This document shows, piece by piece, positions 1-59,850 of a stretch of 64,000 nucleotides of DNA. The notes under the pieces were generated by a model that saw only the letters and a list, made by a program, of their open reading frames with translations, ran no database searches and was not told the origin of the DNA. The position numbers and the translations under genes were made by a program. Each line of letters opens with the position of its first letter. The first letter of the stretch is position 1. The stretch comes from Prochilodus magdalenae (lineage: Eukaryota > Chordata > Actinopteri > Characiformes > Prochilodontidae), in the NCBI GenBank assembly GCA_024036415.1, contig JAMWET010006938.1:477501-541500 (forward strand), written 5' to 3'.

Positions 1-391
1 CTAAGCCATTCCTCTTGCAGGATAGTGGCCAGGTCACTACGTGATGCTGGTGGAGGTTCGTCCTTCTTGGTGGTATGCTGACATTACCCTGGATACTGTG
101 GCTCTTGATACATCACAAAGACTTGCTGTCTTGGTCACAGATGCGCCAGCAAGACGTGCACCAACAGTGTGTCCTCTTTTGAACTCTGGTATGTCACCCA
201 TAATGCTGTGTGCATTGCAGTATTTTGAGCAGAACTGTGCTCTTACCTGCTAACTGAACCTTCACACTCTGCTGTTACTGGTGCAATGTGCAATTAATGA
301 AGATTGGCCACCAGGCTGGTCCAATTTAGCCATGAGACCTCCCACACTAAAATGACAGGTGTTTCAGTTTCATTGTCCAGCCCCTGTATAT
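1..391 (-). mobile_element. Tc1/mariner-like transposon, 5' end with decayed transposase start
   Basis: On the minus strand, an open stretch from 201 down to 40 reads MGDIPEFKRGHTVGARLAG followed by ASVTKTASLCDVSRATVSRV and a stop. This is the helix-turn-helix DNA-binding start of a Tc1-type transposase. Bases 350-391 (acaggtgtttcagtttcatt and on) resemble the terminal inverted repeat I recall from fish Tc1 elements. The frame breaks soon after the HTH and the rest lies outside the window, so this copy is a relic. Confidence 0.65.
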
Positions 392-2430
392 AGACCACAG
401 CACCATAATTTAAAAAGCATCTGTGTGGGCCGTAAATGCCTTTTTGTCAAATACATAAAAATAATGGATCTTTTTTAAAACTTATTATTTGTTAATATTT
501 TGTGACAGATTTGTGGAGTGTAACTGATTTTTTGGAGTTGCATCACCAGCGCACTTGAGTAGTTAACATGATTGGGAATTGAACTTTGCCCAGCATATAT
601 GGTCTTATGCAAGAGTTTGGATCAAATGACCCAAAATAAATGCAACATGTATTATTTGCAGAATTTAAAAGAAGATAAATAAAATTTGCCCTATGTAAAA
701 GTTTTAGCACATGTATAACTGAAATTCATTTTTTTCAAATATGTTAAACTAATAATGAACTAAGCAAATAGATAGAAATTCATCAAATTGGCTTAATTTT
801 AAAATTTGAAATTGGTTTCAGGGACCTTCAAACTCTTGCATATGAGCACACATATAACCACGCGACTGCCCATGAGTATACACGTCCCCACACTCGCACA
901 CACATAAAGCGCAGGGACACGTGTTTTAAACATATTGAACACAGTCCTCGCTAGCATGGCAAGCTACACAAGGCAAGTCAAATTCAATATACGTTGGAAT
1001 TGCACACATATGCGCATCATGATTCGAAGCACATGTTGGATAAGACACGCTCTACAGGATCTGAGCCTCTGCTGTATGTGTCCCATCTGTAACAGATCAA
1101 AACTATCCAAAACGTTCACACATCAGAGATGAGCAGAGACTTTTATACGGCAAGTTCTCCGGAACTGACATGCAGGGCAGCCGACATAAAGGAACCGTAG
1201 CCCTCCGAGTAGAGGACAGCTTTCCAACACACACAAACAAACAAACCAAGTGCTTGGATATTTTATATTTCACCATTCTCACACCGCGTTAGGTGCCTAA
1301 CATTCTGACCTATAAATCCATTAGTGTGTCGACAGTAAAAGGAAGTGTGCGTTTACAGCAGTCGGTAAAGTGGCTGCAGGTTCACGGGCGCGAGGGTTAG
1401 TTTCTTTCAAGCGTCTGCAGCTGAATGGACCTGGAGGAAAGCGAGAGTCCACGATGAAGTCTGATACTCAGCTGAGTGTGAAACGGCACATCAGGGCTAC
1501 AGAAGAATGATGAGGAGAAAGAAAGAAAAAAAAAAAAACAGGCACCCAGCAACACACTTAAAGGGGAATTCCTTCCAATTTGTCGAGTCCACATAATTAC
1601 GTCTTTGAACCATACCAATAATTATTCACAGTGGTTTGATGTTGTGAAGTCACAATTATTCACTCTGGTGGTGATGGGATCCAGACGACTGAGGAATGGC
1701 ATGGGCATGTAACAAAAGAAATGCATCCCAAAACACTATAGCCGGCTGTGTGTATGTAGCCATCACAACCCCTGGTTCCCATCACCCCCCCCTGTAAAGA
1801 AACCTGGGTCTGTAAGGTTCTTTACAAAGCATCATTGCCAAACGAACCAGTCTAAATGACTTTGTTTACATCTCAGCTATTGAATAATTGAATTAGGTTT
1901 TGGAACAATACAGTGGAAATTGCCAATAGTACAGTGGAATCAAATCTAATCTAACAGTGAATCTAATTTACTCCTTACCAGTCAGCCTAGGCATGTTGGG
2001 TGAACGTTTCCATCTTTAACTTTGAGCCGGAGCTACAAGCCTGAAGTAGCTAACAAGCATAGCACAACAGCTTATATAGATATTTAAGAGGAGGTTAAAA
2101 TGAAATTGAAAGTACATCTGACAAGTACAATTAATGAGGCTCAAATATTAAAATAATAAATTAAAAAATGGAGATTAAATAGCGATACACAACGCCATGG
2201 AAACAAGATGCAGGCTGGTTCGGTTGACTGACAGGTATAGGAACCGTTTGTCTGAAGTCTTTGCCCCTCGGGGGTGACGCCAGTTCCTGAAAGCAGAGCT
2301 TCAGCTTTTGCCAGCCAAGACATATTAATACTAGATTATTGGTTCAGTACATGAATGAACAAGAGTTCCTTCTTGTGCTCTTTGTTTAATGACGCTGTCT
2401 TCATCTGTTGTTGTGAGTGTAGAGCTGATC

Positions 2431-2794
2431 GTTTACATTTAGCTAACGCTCTTATCCAGAGCGACTTACAAGGTTAGTCATATTACAGGTAGGCCAATGT
2501 AGTGTTAGGAGTCTTGCCCAAGGACTCTTATTGGTGTAGCACAGCATACTGTGTACACCCAGGCTGGGATTCGAACCCCAGTCTCCCACATGTGGTGGTG
2601 GCTCCCTGGCGGGTAGTGGTGTTATCCGCTGAGCTACACCAACCAATCACGAGGCAAGTATATGTAGAATGTCTCACCCAGACTGGGATTCGAACCCCAG
2701 TCTCCCACATGTGGTGGTGGCTCCCTGGCGGGTAGTGGTGTTATCCGCTGAGCTACACCAACCAATCACGAGGCAAGTATATGTAGAAAGTCTA
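2431..2794 (-). repeat. tRNA-derived SINE with tandemly duplicated head
   Basis: Read on the minus strand, the SINE has a tRNA-like head with A box (TAGCTCAGCGGATAACACC) and B box (GGTTCGAATCCC), then a body ending in the shared core at about 2447-2471 (RC ttgtaagtcgctctggataa). The head occurs twice, B boxes near 2567 and 2686, as a 119-bp tandem duplication that also contains the flanking tcacgaggcaagtatatgta. Three other copies are at 10190, 40659 and 44104. Confidence 0.8.
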
Positions 2795-3789
2795 AAGATG
2801 ATAAAAGGTGCGCAAACTTTTAAGCTGCACAGTAAGTCTTTCTCCTCCAAATGTGAGTCGGTGAATCCTCAGTGAGCTGGAATGAAAATGTGCTGGTCTA
2901 TGCCATATTTGACAGTTCCTTAAAGAGATGTGGGATCTAAATTTTAAACACCAACCTCATTTATCCATTTTAAGTCACAGCTTACTGCACAGTCCAGACA
3001 TTTCTAGCAAGGAAGCCATTAGCGCGGGCATGTTCTGCTGTGGTTTTCCTGCCATCATGCCATAAACCCTCACATTAGCATATTTTAGTACATTGGATTG
3101 TGACGTACAAAAACCAAGCTGTTATGTGGCCTAAATCTTTTTCTTCTTTAAATGTGAAAAGCCTGTTTTTTTCAGCAGAGCGATACAAACTCTGCATTGT
3201 ATCAATCTCAGTATACACAATCATTATAAGGCACCCGTGTGAACATTATATTAGGTATACATAAGCCAGTTCGTTTGACATTCCTTCATACAATCTGTTT
3301 GGATTCTACAGACGCAGCTCATGTGGCTTCTATGATTTGTTTGCTACATTAGCTTCGTAGCGCCAGTGCAAACTGGAGATCCCAAACATTTTGGGTCAGG
3401 TGTAATTTGTGTACGTTTGAGTTATTCACCGAGTTATAGCGTCAAAGGCTATAAAGAGGAAAGACAGGCAGAAAAGAAAACCAAAATAAACGGAGAGAAG
3501 GAATCTGAGGCACAAAGGGAAGGAAAGTACAAAAGGCCACACATCGAGAACATGAGAGACCAAATTAGGACGGACGCTGAGTGAAAGAGAGAGATAGAGC
3601 ACAAGCGGAGGACGTGATCAACGCACACGAGGAACATAACCGGAGAAGACAGCAAGGACAAGCCTGCTGGGAAGATTGACAATGAAGAAGGAGCTTTTAA
3701 AAAGACAGCCACTCAAAACGGAGGGAGGGGGAGAGACAAGGCTGCGTAGGCATGGGCTAAGTGCACATTCTCACGTCCAAAGTGCCAGC

Positions 3790-4665
3790 AATGGGCATGT
3801 GTGTTTGGGAACTTGACTTTGGAGCAATGGAAGGAGGTCACATGGTCTGATGAATCCTATTTTCTATTACATTGTGTGGACTGCTGGGTACATGAATGGT
3901 GTTTACCTGAGGAAGTGGTAACTGTAGAGAAGGATACACAAACCAGTGGAGAGAAAGGGATGCTCTGTGCAATGTTCTACTGGGGCCGGGCATTCTTGTG
4001 AACGTCAGGTGTGCCCCTCACACTATAGTTAACCTGTCATACCCCATTAAATGTCTCAAAATCTAAATTCTTGGGGGGTCTCTGAAAATAAATTTAATAT
4101 GACGTTATGCTGCCCTTGTTTGACTGCTTCGCCCACAACTGCAGGACTGAAATACACCACTGGTCTGTAGCAAATCGCTTAATTCACTTGGTACTGTAGT
4201 AACTGTGATTCTGCCCAGGATACCTCTGAGAGAAAATGCTTGTAAAGCTGAAAACCTAGTTTGCCAAAACAGATGTACTATTTCATAGCATTTCCAGAAG
4301 AACTCTTCAACCAAACAATGTTTCCATTTCTTTGTGAACCTCCAGCCAGCACAGTATTAGTGAGCCAACATGGACCCTCCAAAACACTAAGGAGTGTTTC
4401 ACATACTCAGGCTACCTAAACATTACCGTGGACCAGCTGCACCTCGCTTTAACTCAGTGGGATTTCCTGAGGAAAAAGACAGGCAGTTTAAAGAGGTTGC
4501 CCTGACCTTTAAATTTTCCAGATCTGATTCTACACAACTTATGGGACTGAAAGGACTGCTGCTAATGTCTTAAAGAGTCGAAGCCATGACAGGCCAAAGC
4601 TGTTTCGTTAACATGTGAAAGACCAACAGCATATTATTCATGTGGTCATAATGTTTAGGCTTATT
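3790..4665 (+). mobile_element. Decayed Tc1/mariner copy (interrupted)
   Basis: Plus-strand bases 3801-3999 translate as NLTLEQWKEVTWSDESYF..., the transposase segment around the first catalytic Asp. Recognisable 3' pieces follow at about 4410-4470 and 4500-4610. The right end ggtcataatgtttaggctta (4643-4662) resembles the family's terminal repeat. Bases about 4000-4400 do not fit and look like an insertion or rearrangement. There is no complete reading frame. Confidence 0.6.
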
Positions 4666-5570
4666 ATATAATAAATAATTAATAATTAGATAATATTAGT
4701 ATGTTTTAAACCACCTTCCTGTCCCGTATAACCTGATACTACATAGAACATATTCAGTTCCCTTTCCTGCTTTAACAAGTGACATTTGTCTCCAGTTTCC
4801 CGTAGTTTTCTCAGGGAGGAATACTCTGAAAAATCCAAAATATGTATTCTTTTGTTATAGATGAAGTTTTGAACTACTGTTTATGGGACTACACATTCCA
4901 TGACATCAGTCCTGATAAGCACTACAGTCCATTAATCACCTCTCTCCAATGCGTAAATGTTCCTGTCTCTGGTTATCCAAAATGTTGACTAAATATAAAG
5001 CACATATAGTGGGAGAAAAGAAGAGAGAGAAGGAGCAAGAGGATAGAGGAGAAAGAGGGGTCGGGGGTTCAGGGAGGCTCCCTTCTCCTCCAATGCTTCC
5101 GCAGCGCACAAGAGGAAATTTATAGTTTCTGGCAAACAATTCAGCCGCCATTCTGCAACTCAAGGCCAGTCCACATGCATCTCGTTAAAGGGAAACAGCT
5201 CTCTGAGGGATAGCCCTCCAGGCTTTGCTCCCTCCTCCACTGCTTTCCTTTCCTTCCTTTCTTTCTTTCTTCTTCATGAATTTCATCACTCCTTTTTCAT
5301 ATCTCCTTTAATCGTTCGGCCTTGAGGGTTATTTGCCGGCAGTTCGGTTATTAGCACAAACAGTGTCAGTACAGGTCCAGCACTCTAAAAAACCTTGGGA
5401 ATTGTTAATTACGTGCACACGCCAGATTGATGGAGGTCTTTTCAGTTGAGAGATTTTTGAAATGACTTTTTTTGCCATGTTCTACTTTTCAGTTTGAATT
5501 GTGGTGGGGCTTAATTTTGGGGATAAGTGATGTCAGACCTGCCAGTGTATCAATCAGAGTTGGAATAATG

Positions 5571-7371
5571 CAGAGGTGGACTGTTATGAAGTAAATGTAA
5601 TTAGTTACTGTACTTAAGTAGTTTTTCTGTGTATCTGTACTTCACTGAAGTAATTCCATTTTGGACGACCTTGTACAACATTTCAAACTGGAAATGGAAA
5701 TGTCCATTTCAGGCCTGGGCTACATCCAGGACCACCTGGAGGAAGGCAGGTAAAGCAGGAAGGGGTTAGTGAACAGGTAAAACAGATTGTTCCTGACTGT
5801 GTGTGTAAATAGACCACGATATAGAAATATGTACACGTGCAGTCGGGACTGACGAGTGTCTGTTCTGAATTTATACACACACTCCTTTTACAGTAAATGT
5901 GTTTTGGCTGGTTTATGTTTATGAACAGAGAGCTACAGATGCAGTACAGTAAAGGAAAACTCATCTGTGATCCTGTTTAAAACAACTTTAACTAAACTCT
6001 AACTAAACTTTAACTAAACTATAACTAAACTTTAACTAAACTAACTAAACTTTAACTAAACTAACTAAACTTTAACTAAACTCTAACTAAACTTTAACTA
6101 AACTTTAACTAAACTCTAACTAAACTTTAACTAAACTTTAACTAAACTTTAACTAAACTAACTAAACTTTAACTAAACTCTAACTAAACTTTAACTAAAC
6201 TCTAACTAAACTTTAACTAAACTATAACTAAACTTTACCTAAACTTTACCTAAACTATAACTAAACTATAACTAAACTTTAACTAAACTCTAACTAAACT
6301 TTAACTAAACTTTAACTAAACTATAACTAAACTATAACTAAACTTTACCTAAACTATAACTAAACTTTAACTTTAACTATAACTAAACGCTAACTAAACT
6401 AACTAAACTTTAACTAAACATTAAACTTTAACTAAACTCTAACTAAACTTTAACTAAACTCTAACTAAACTTTAACTAAACTTGAACTAAACTTTAACGA
6501 AACTTTAACTAAACTCTAACTAAACTCCAACTAAACTTTAACTAAACTCCAACTAAACTTTAACTAAAGTTTTACTAAACTAACTAAACTTGAACTAAAC
6601 CTTAACTAAACTTTAACTAAACTCTAACTAAACTTTAACTAAACTTTAACTAAACACTAACTAAACTTTAACTAAACACTAACTAAACTTTAACTAAACT
6701 CTAACTAAACTTTAACTAAACTTTAAACTCTAACTAAACTCTAACTAAACTTCAACTAAACACTAAACTTTAAACTCTACCTAACTTTAACTAAACTTTA
6801 ACTACACTCTAATTAAAGTTTTACTAAACTTTAACTAAACTTTAACTAAACTCTAACTAAACTTTAACTAAACTCTAAATAAACTAACTAAACTCTAACT
6901 AAACTAACTAAACATTAACTAACCTTTAACTAATCTATAACTAAACTTTAACTAAACTCTAACTAAACTTTAACTAAACATTAACTAAACTTTAACTAAG
7001 TGCTGCTAAACAAATATTAAACTGAAACTTCGCTTGTTTGCAAAGAGTTCTTTTATAGTTCTAGCTAATGGAACCTGTTCTCCTTCAGTGCTCTGTGCTT
7101 ATGATCGTTTGAATAGACGTCAGTGTCAGACTAATGAATGAGCTTCTATTAAAGACTTAGAGTCTTGTTCCAGAAATGATAATAGGACATTAGAGCCACC
7201 ATACTCATAAATCATGCTCCTGTTACTCTCCATACTTAAGTACATTTGAAGATAAATACTTTAGTACTGTTACTTAAGTGAAGGTCTAAAAGGAGGACTT
7301 TTACTGGAGTTATATTACCCTGGGGCTCTCTTTAACTCAACTACATAGTCTGTGTACTTTGTCCACCACAG
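5571..7371. mobile_element. hAT-like non-autonomous element with an expanded internal minisatellite
   Basis: The left end cagaggtggac (5571) and right end gtccaccacag (ends 7371) form imperfect inverted repeats. They are flanked by identical 8-bp GAATAATG (5563-5570 and 7372-7379), the target-site length of hAT transposons. Subterminal sequence on both sides carries tacttaagta-type motifs (5620-5630, 7230-7240, 7270-7280). The interior is mostly the 11-bp tandem array annotated separately. No transposase was seen. Confidence 0.65.
5986..6999 (+). repeat. 11-bp minisatellite, (TAACTAAACTT)n
   Basis: About 1 kb of tandem units of roughly 11 bp (taactaaactt, with ctc, cta, cca and caa variants and occasional shortened 8-bp units). 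The plus strand is almost free of G over the whole length, an extreme strand asymmetry. Variants are scattered and adjacent units often match, as expected from unequal exchange or slippage. Confidence 0.95.
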
Positions 7372-8248
7372 GAATAATGTTAATGTCTGCTACTCGTGTT
7401 CCTATCCCTCACATAAAGTGACCACTGCCCCACTGCTCGGCATTCAAAGCTCAGAGCATGTAGGTTATTTAATATTTTATTAATAGGTGGAGAGCTTTAC
7501 CTTAGCCACTCCCCTATATTTTAGAACAGGAAGTAACAGTGCATCCCTCTTTCTCATGGCCGCATGGTGAGCAGCTAGGTCCCATTAAGCTGAAGTCAAT
7601 GTGCCCTGAAATTGTCACTACCGAAACAGTCACTACCAAAGGGCAAAATTTCGTTATTGTCATGAGTGCTTTGATGACACGTCATGTGACAAAATAGAAA
7701 GTTCAGTCATTTATATAAATAAATAAATAAATAAAATGAAAGAAAGAAAGAAAGAAAGAAAGAAACAGGATTTAAAGTAAAGTTTTAAAGTCTAAATCTA
7801 AACTGTGCTCTGAACCAGTTCATCAGAATTACCCCTGTAGTGGTGCACAGCTATACAGCATGGATCTCATGAAGTGGCCTGGTAGCACAGGTAGTGTGAT
7901 CATGATGTATTGAACGGTATTAAGATGTATATAATGAATGTTACTGTGATGAAAGTGCCTGTGTAACTCATTATAATGATGCAGTCTGAAGAATGCAAAG
8001 TCCTTTATCACGTTTGGAGCCAGGAATCCACTGGACTTCTTAGACAGCCCTTGCCAATCTATCTGAAATCTGTTTTTCATTTTTGCATATATAAGCCCTC
8101 TGGCCAGAGCGGAGGGAGGGGGAATAAAAGGGTGAATTTTTGTTCTTGGTTTTAGATCCTAAATCTCAAATCTTACCCGAAAGCAAATCTTAATCTAGCA
8201 GTCCAAATCTGTCCCTATTATCTGTTTATTCAAATGAGCTGCTGCTAC

Positions 8249-8285
<37 letters not shown>

Positions 8286-8542
8286 ATCTCTCATGTCATT
8301 GCTTCAAGCTGCTTCCAGTAAATGAATCTGTAGGAGGGAAGAGAAAGTAAGAAGTGAGTTTGCAGTGGAAGAATTGTCCTTTTTTCCTGACAGAATGCAG
8401 ATATTGTCTTACTTATATGACAGAGAGAAGCTCTAAATATAAATATAATCTCTTTTAAAGGGGATGAGAACGTAGTCGTGGCAGCGAGATCAAAACAACT
8501 TTTAAGTTTTGTAATAAAGAGGGCTTGTACATTAATCTCATC

Positions 8543-8591
<49 letters not shown>

Positions 8592-8666
8592 GCTCCGTGT
8601 ACACAGTGTTTGTAAAGACTATATCCAGCTAATTAGGTTAGGCACAGCGTGAGCAGCCCTGCTGCC

Positions 8667-8702
<36 letters not shown>

Positions 8703-8782
8703 TGCTTTGAAGACAGTGTGTCTGCGTTGCAGAGCTGGAAGTGTTTTTTATATAACTGGGCTGCTCTGTTCCTCACGGATTG

Positions 8783-8823
<41 letters not shown>

Positions 8824-10186
8824 TCTCTCTCTCTCTCTTTCTCTCCCTCTCTCACTCACACACACACACTATTCCTCTGATCATTACCCTAGGGGTGTGT
8901 GAGTTCATTCCTTTAGGCACCGTATGAGTCTGCATGGGTGTGTATGTGTGTACATGCCTGCACACAAGCTGATTTCCACCATGCCTCTGAACTTCTCTTC
9001 TTTTGTGACTCGTTCATTAGAGTTTCACCAGACCAGCCTCACTGTCTTAGTGGAAATCCATAACATTGTAAGTCGTAAGACAGTAAGAAATAATGCTGTG
9101 CCCAACTAAGGACCAAAAGGTCTGATTTTCAGGAGGAAAAGTTGGAATAGGTTGGCTAATAACCCCCATCTCACACAAAACGATCGGGGTTGGCTAGTAA
9201 TGGAATACGTTACTACCACAGAAGGGTCACTGTATCGCATTAGCTACAGGAAAAAGACAGTAATCAGATTACAGGTATACCAGAAAACCAGACTGATTTC
9301 CAGCAGGATTGCACTCAAACCACATGTGGTCAAAATGTGACCCCTGTGAAATGATATAGAAGCATATCACATGTGAATGTTGTAGATTGGATGAGTTTCT
9401 ATTTCGGGAAAGGGCTTTAGCCAGAACATAAGCTAACAGAGTTCACTGTATGTATGTAACTAAGCTATTCAGGTACCACCTTAAAGCAACACTACCTTAT
9501 AGAGACCCCTATAAACGGTTTATAATTGTTATTAAATAGGTCATAAATGCCTTGAGGTCATTAATAAACAATCACAATAGTTGCCACAATATCAGTGTTC
9601 ATTAAACCTGTCTGCTTCTACACATCCACCAGATAGGATAGCTCCCTTATTATGTGATATTTTATTATTTTAACTGCATTTTTTTATTTGATTATTTTAA
9701 CAGCTTATTAAAACTTTTTAAAGTATTTTATGACTAGACTAATACCCATTATTCCACTAATCATAAACCAGTCATAAATGCTTTGTAAGAGTAAAGTAGT
9801 ACCAGCCAATTTACAGAATGTTTTTGTGCAATTTTTTTCTTTTTTTTTCTTTTCCTAAAGCTATTTGACCAATTATTTACCCTGCCTGTCTGTTGTGTTG
9901 GTTAATTAGCAGGCTGGGTTAGCTTCAAATTGGAATTTCTGTTTTATCTTGAATAGTGCAGATGTACTATGCTACAGGAATGGACAGGAAACAAGGAACA
10001 GAAGATAAGGCATTATCAAATCCTCATCCACTGTATAAGCTGCAATCAGCAAATCTGGCCTGTAGCACTTGAGATGGGGGGCTACATTACTACACACTTA
10101 CACATTATATACACACTTGAGTGTAACATGTATAGTTTGTCTGAGTGAATTCTCCTGATCACCCACTCTAGCATTGCTTGATAAGA

Positions 10187-10413
10187 AAACTTACATTTAT
10201 GGCATTTAGCTGGCGCTCTTATCCAGAGCGACTTACAAGGGTATTCACATCACAGGTAGGCAAAGGTAGTGTTAGGAGTCTTGCCCAAGGACCCTTGTTG
10301 GTGTAGTACAGCATAGTCACCCAGGCTGGGATTCGAACCCCATTCTCCCAGATGTAGTGGTGGCTCCATGGCAGGTAGTGGTGTTACCTGCTGAGCTACA
10401 CCAACCAACTTAC
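10187..10413 (-). repeat. tRNA-derived SINE
   Basis: Same family as the copies at 2431, 40659 and 44104, on the minus strand: the body core ccagagcgacttacaagg lies near 10222 and the B box (RC gggattcgaacc) near 10328. The A box is slightly decayed (caggtaacacc). A short aacttac occurs at both borders (10187 and about 10407), a plausible target-site duplication. Confidence 0.8.
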
Positions 10414-11647
10414 TAGATGAACTTTATATTGACTTGACAAGGTCTCCTAATTATGTCTCCTAATCATGTAATGTAGTTGTAGACCATATGTTGTACTGTA
10501 TGGTTGGAGTGGGTTTATACGGAGGTACGTATGGGGTAAAAATTGGTTAAAATTGTGATTGCTGTGGTATTCCAGATGTTCTTTATGGTCATGTTTGCTG
10601 TGGTACTAAAAGGTTAAAATGGTGTTCCAGGTGGTTGCTAACATGTAAGTATGCCACTGCTGTGGCATCTTAAGGGGTTCATCACTAAACCAGATTTTAT
10701 ATTCTGTTATTCAAGTGACAGGATCTCGGTTTATCAAGAGTGCCAAAACGGATTAGTCTCCTTGAGACGACATATGAACCTTTGAAAGTCCCTTAGAGGG
10801 AAGCTATTCAGCCATCACTGCACTAGAGCCCAGAACGGCCGCAGAAGGATCAGGCACAACACAATGATCACGAAGCCCCTTTACACAGACGTTCTGTAAA
10901 TGAAACCCAATCGTTCATGAAATACTGACGCACTTCTGAGATCAGAAGAAGACTAAAAAAGCAATTAGTCTTTAGTAATTGATTTTATCTGATCTAAGAC
11001 ACTGTGGCAGGCTGCGGTTTAAGGAGAATCTGCACAGACACGCAGATTACAAACTCATATTACCAACCTGTACAAGGACAATTACATAATGATACTCTGC
11101 CGCTCACAGCCTGGCTGGGAGCCCCAGGTACTGTATGAGGAAGATAAATTTAATTTGGCACTCAGGCTCACATATACAGAAATGATTTAAAGGCGCAGAA
11201 CTGTATAATTCTTCTCCAGCTCATCGTCCTCCCACAAGGGAGCTAGTATATGACACACACACGTTTATTTTATGATGCTGGCAGGGCAGCCACAGGTGTC
11301 TATTTCGCCGTGCCGCTGACTAAACCTATAAACCATCTGTTTTGAAAACGTCAGGCCACCGCACTTCTATTCACACCTTTATGCATTATTGAAATATTGA
11401 TATGTTTGGAGTTTTCACATGCATGGCCATGAGTGTGTTTATTGAGGCAGCATCCTGCTTGTCTGCCTGTTCTGTAAGCTCTTAACTCTAGATCCTCTCG
11501 TGTGCAATAGTCTTGGACACCAATACTGATCAAATTACGTACTTTGTTCATCTTTTAGAATTAGAAAATAGGTTACCACAATCTTTTTCTAGGGTACTGC
11601 ATGTTATAATGCACTGATTTGCTCATTTGGAAAGAAATTAAATATAA

Positions 11648-11765
11648 AGATAAGTCTTTTTATTATCCCACATGGGGAAATTTGCATTGTTACAGCAGAA
11701 TATACAGTACGGGAACTATACAACAGATATAGAGTAACAGGTAGACAAAATGTAATGTTTACAAA
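11648..11765 (-). repeat. LINE 3'-end fragment, copy 1
   Basis: The sequence attatcccacatggggaaat through tgcattgttacagcag is shared with 26221-26340. On the minus strand it reads as a LINE tail ending near gggataataaa, followed by short A/T-rich repeats. The repeated sequence is seen directly; the LINE assignment comes from recalled fish LINE tails. Confidence 0.55.
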
Positions 11766-12712
11766 ATGGAAAATATAAGAAACATGATATAAATAAATAC
11801 ATTTCTTCTTTTAGGCTAAAAAACAATAAGAAACTAAACAAATTTACGATTGTCCATGTGTAATTAGGTCTGCCCAGCTACTGGAAGATGTTGCATAGAT
11901 ATTGCAGCATCTTATACCAGTTACTTTTTGATCTAGGCTGTATGAGGGGAGCTAGAATTAGGACAGAGCATTGATTAGAGAAATATAGTCGTCAGAAACA
12001 TCAAACAACCTCAGTCAACTCCCAACAGCTTGCTTACCTAACCCGTAACTCTACACATAAACCAAATGCAGAGTAAGTGCTAAATCAGAGCTCCTTCATT
12101 ATGGCTGTCACTGTGTGCCATTAACACTAGGGTTGTATGTGAAGTCATGTGATCGAACAATCTCCAGGAAAGCTCGCCTGTTTTCACAGCTCGGTTGTAC
12201 GATGGGAAACAGACGCGGGTGCTCAGCCCGGGTGTGCGAGTTCTGAGTTCGGATTAGTAACAATGCCCTCCCGGACCACACTGACTGGTGTGGAAAAACA
12301 CACTCTTTTAAGTGGTCTCGGTTGTTTCCCAGCAGGAGGCACCACACGAAGGCCTTCAAAAGTTGGAAGATGGAAGTTTAGGCGCAGTATGAACTGGCTG
12401 ACATCAATTCTGTTTTCATCATGACAGAGGAAATAAACAATGGGAAACAGTCAGATGATCCGATCTAAACAAACTGCATCAAAATTATAAATGCTAATGG
12501 TGATGTGCATTCTAAACATGGACTAATCTATCCCACATTTCTGCCACGTATGGAGTCAGAACAACAGTCAACAGGCCAAACCCAAAACCAGCTAGCTCAA
12601 CTGCAACACCTATTTCCCATCCTCAGTTCACTTTCTCTTCCTGTAACCTCCTTAGAAAAGACTACCACTCCACGAGTAATAATTCCCTATTGGGTATGTG
12701 TTGTCATTGCAG

Positions 12713-59850
<47,138 letters not shown>

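Larger units (their letters stand above)
1..12712 (+). other. adgrl3: Intron (5'-incomplete) upstream of exon a
   Basis: No latrophilin exon was recognised in this 12.7 kb. Contents besides the repeats listed separately: (AAAT)n/(GAAA)n at 7716-7765, (CT)n at 8256-8281, (GT)n at 8546-8588 and 8671-8700, (CT)n with CA at 8787-8870, and a possible AT-rich inverted element at 9480-9800 (weak). The remainder (about 400-2400, 2800-3780, 4670-5560, 7380-10180, 10420-11640, 11770-12700) shows nothing recognisable. Confidence 0.75.

Noticed and set aside
1..12712. Upstream GAIN or HormR exons of adgrl3
   Set aside because: No stretch with latrophilin-like translation plus splice sites was seen; absence judged by eye only.
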